Part shown: positions 63,901 through 64,000 of the stretch, piece by piece
How positions within the stretch are numbered: the first letter of the stretch is position 1
Layout of the letters: each line of letters opens with the position of its first letter
Assembly (NCBI RefSeq): GCF_001675285.1
Contig: NZ_LSGQ01000003.1
Coordinates: 608,265 to 672,264, forward strand
Length of the DNA stretch: 64,000 bases
Source: Elizabethkingia miricola
GTDB taxonomy: Bacteria > Bacteroidota > Bacteroidia > Flavobacteriales > Weeksellaceae
Direction of reading: 5' to 3'
Translations under genes and position numbers: made by a program
The notes under the pieces: generated by a model
What the model was told of the DNA's origin: nothing
The model's database searches: none
Seen by the model: only the letters and a program-made list of their open reading frames with translations

Positions 63901-63935
63901 AAATGATCGGATATTTATTCCGATCATTTTTTATT
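63901..63935 (+). terminator. Rho-independent terminator of the TonB-receptor operon
   Basis: An 11-bp stem (AAATGATCGGA with TCCGATCATTT) and a 7-nt loop are followed by Ts. It is 26 bp after the stop at 63875. Confidence 0.9.
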
Positions 63936-64000
63936 TTACCAATCGCATAAGGCAATAAAATAATATTGTCAAACCTTGACATTCTATGTTAATTAGCAAG

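Overview
The window looks like chromosomal DNA from a flavobacterium of the Weeksellaceae, most likely Elizabethkingia or a close Chryseobacterium relative. The evidence is the low GC content, Bacteroidota-type -7 promoter boxes (TAnnTTTG), few Shine-Dalgarno sites, and the gene content: fimbrillin-type lipoprotein, DUF4876/DUF6850 outer-membrane genes, Omp85 protein, TPR-AraC regulators and many lipoboxes. The genus is an inference. I see no rRNA, prophage, insertion sequence or CRISPR array.

0-8 kb: the end of an Omp85 gene, a YihY membrane protein, a secreted protein, an SDR oxidoreductase, a CLC-F type fluoride transporter preceded by a fluoride riboswitch with a visible expression platform, a cupin/methyltransferase pair, a lipoprotein, a MepB-like protein and an NAD-binding epimerase-like protein. 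8-15.5 kb: a complete tripartite RND efflux operon (adaptor, pump, outer-membrane factor) with an AraC regulator upstream. 15.9-20.1 kb: a small acidic protein, a fimbrillin-like lipoprotein and a membrane TPR-AraC regulator. 20-30 kb: metabolic genes, including a TetR-controlled acyl-CoA regulon. The same ATACC-N4-GGTAT palindrome occurs in front of tetR, in front of a thiolase-lpdA-thioesterase operon, and in front of a second thiolase.

30-39.2 kb is accessory. It holds an unknown membrane protein, a structured intergenic stretch, a 58-residue candidate secreted peptide, a TPR histidine kinase and response regulator, and then seven tightly packed or overlapping genes: DUF1508, an HsdR_N-like nuclease domain, a Cys-rich SH3 protein, a DUF6804-like membrane protein, TerB, a coiled-coil membrane protein and a vWA-like lipoprotein. 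I do not recognise this set as a named system. Three tandem ~128-bp repeats follow. 39.9-47.7 kb: a lipoprotein, an ABC ATPase with a permease/M1-peptidase fusion, an XRE/DUF2975 pair and an acyl-CoA dehydrogenase.

48.2-54.9 kb is the most interesting region, an RNA-repair locus: rtcB, a small basic ORF, a nucleotidyltransferase, a tRNA-like RNA, a Ro60/TROVE protein, a second nucleotidyltransferase and a nearby WYL regulator. The RNA has a perfect acceptor stem and canonical D and T arms, but about 56 extra nucleotides in place of a normal anticodon arm. A 51-bp promoter/operator block (43/51 identical) precedes both rtcB and this RNA, tying them into one regulon. 56.5-63.9 kb: a TonB receptor operon with DUF4876, DUF6850, di-heme cytochrome c peroxidase and DUF4920 genes.
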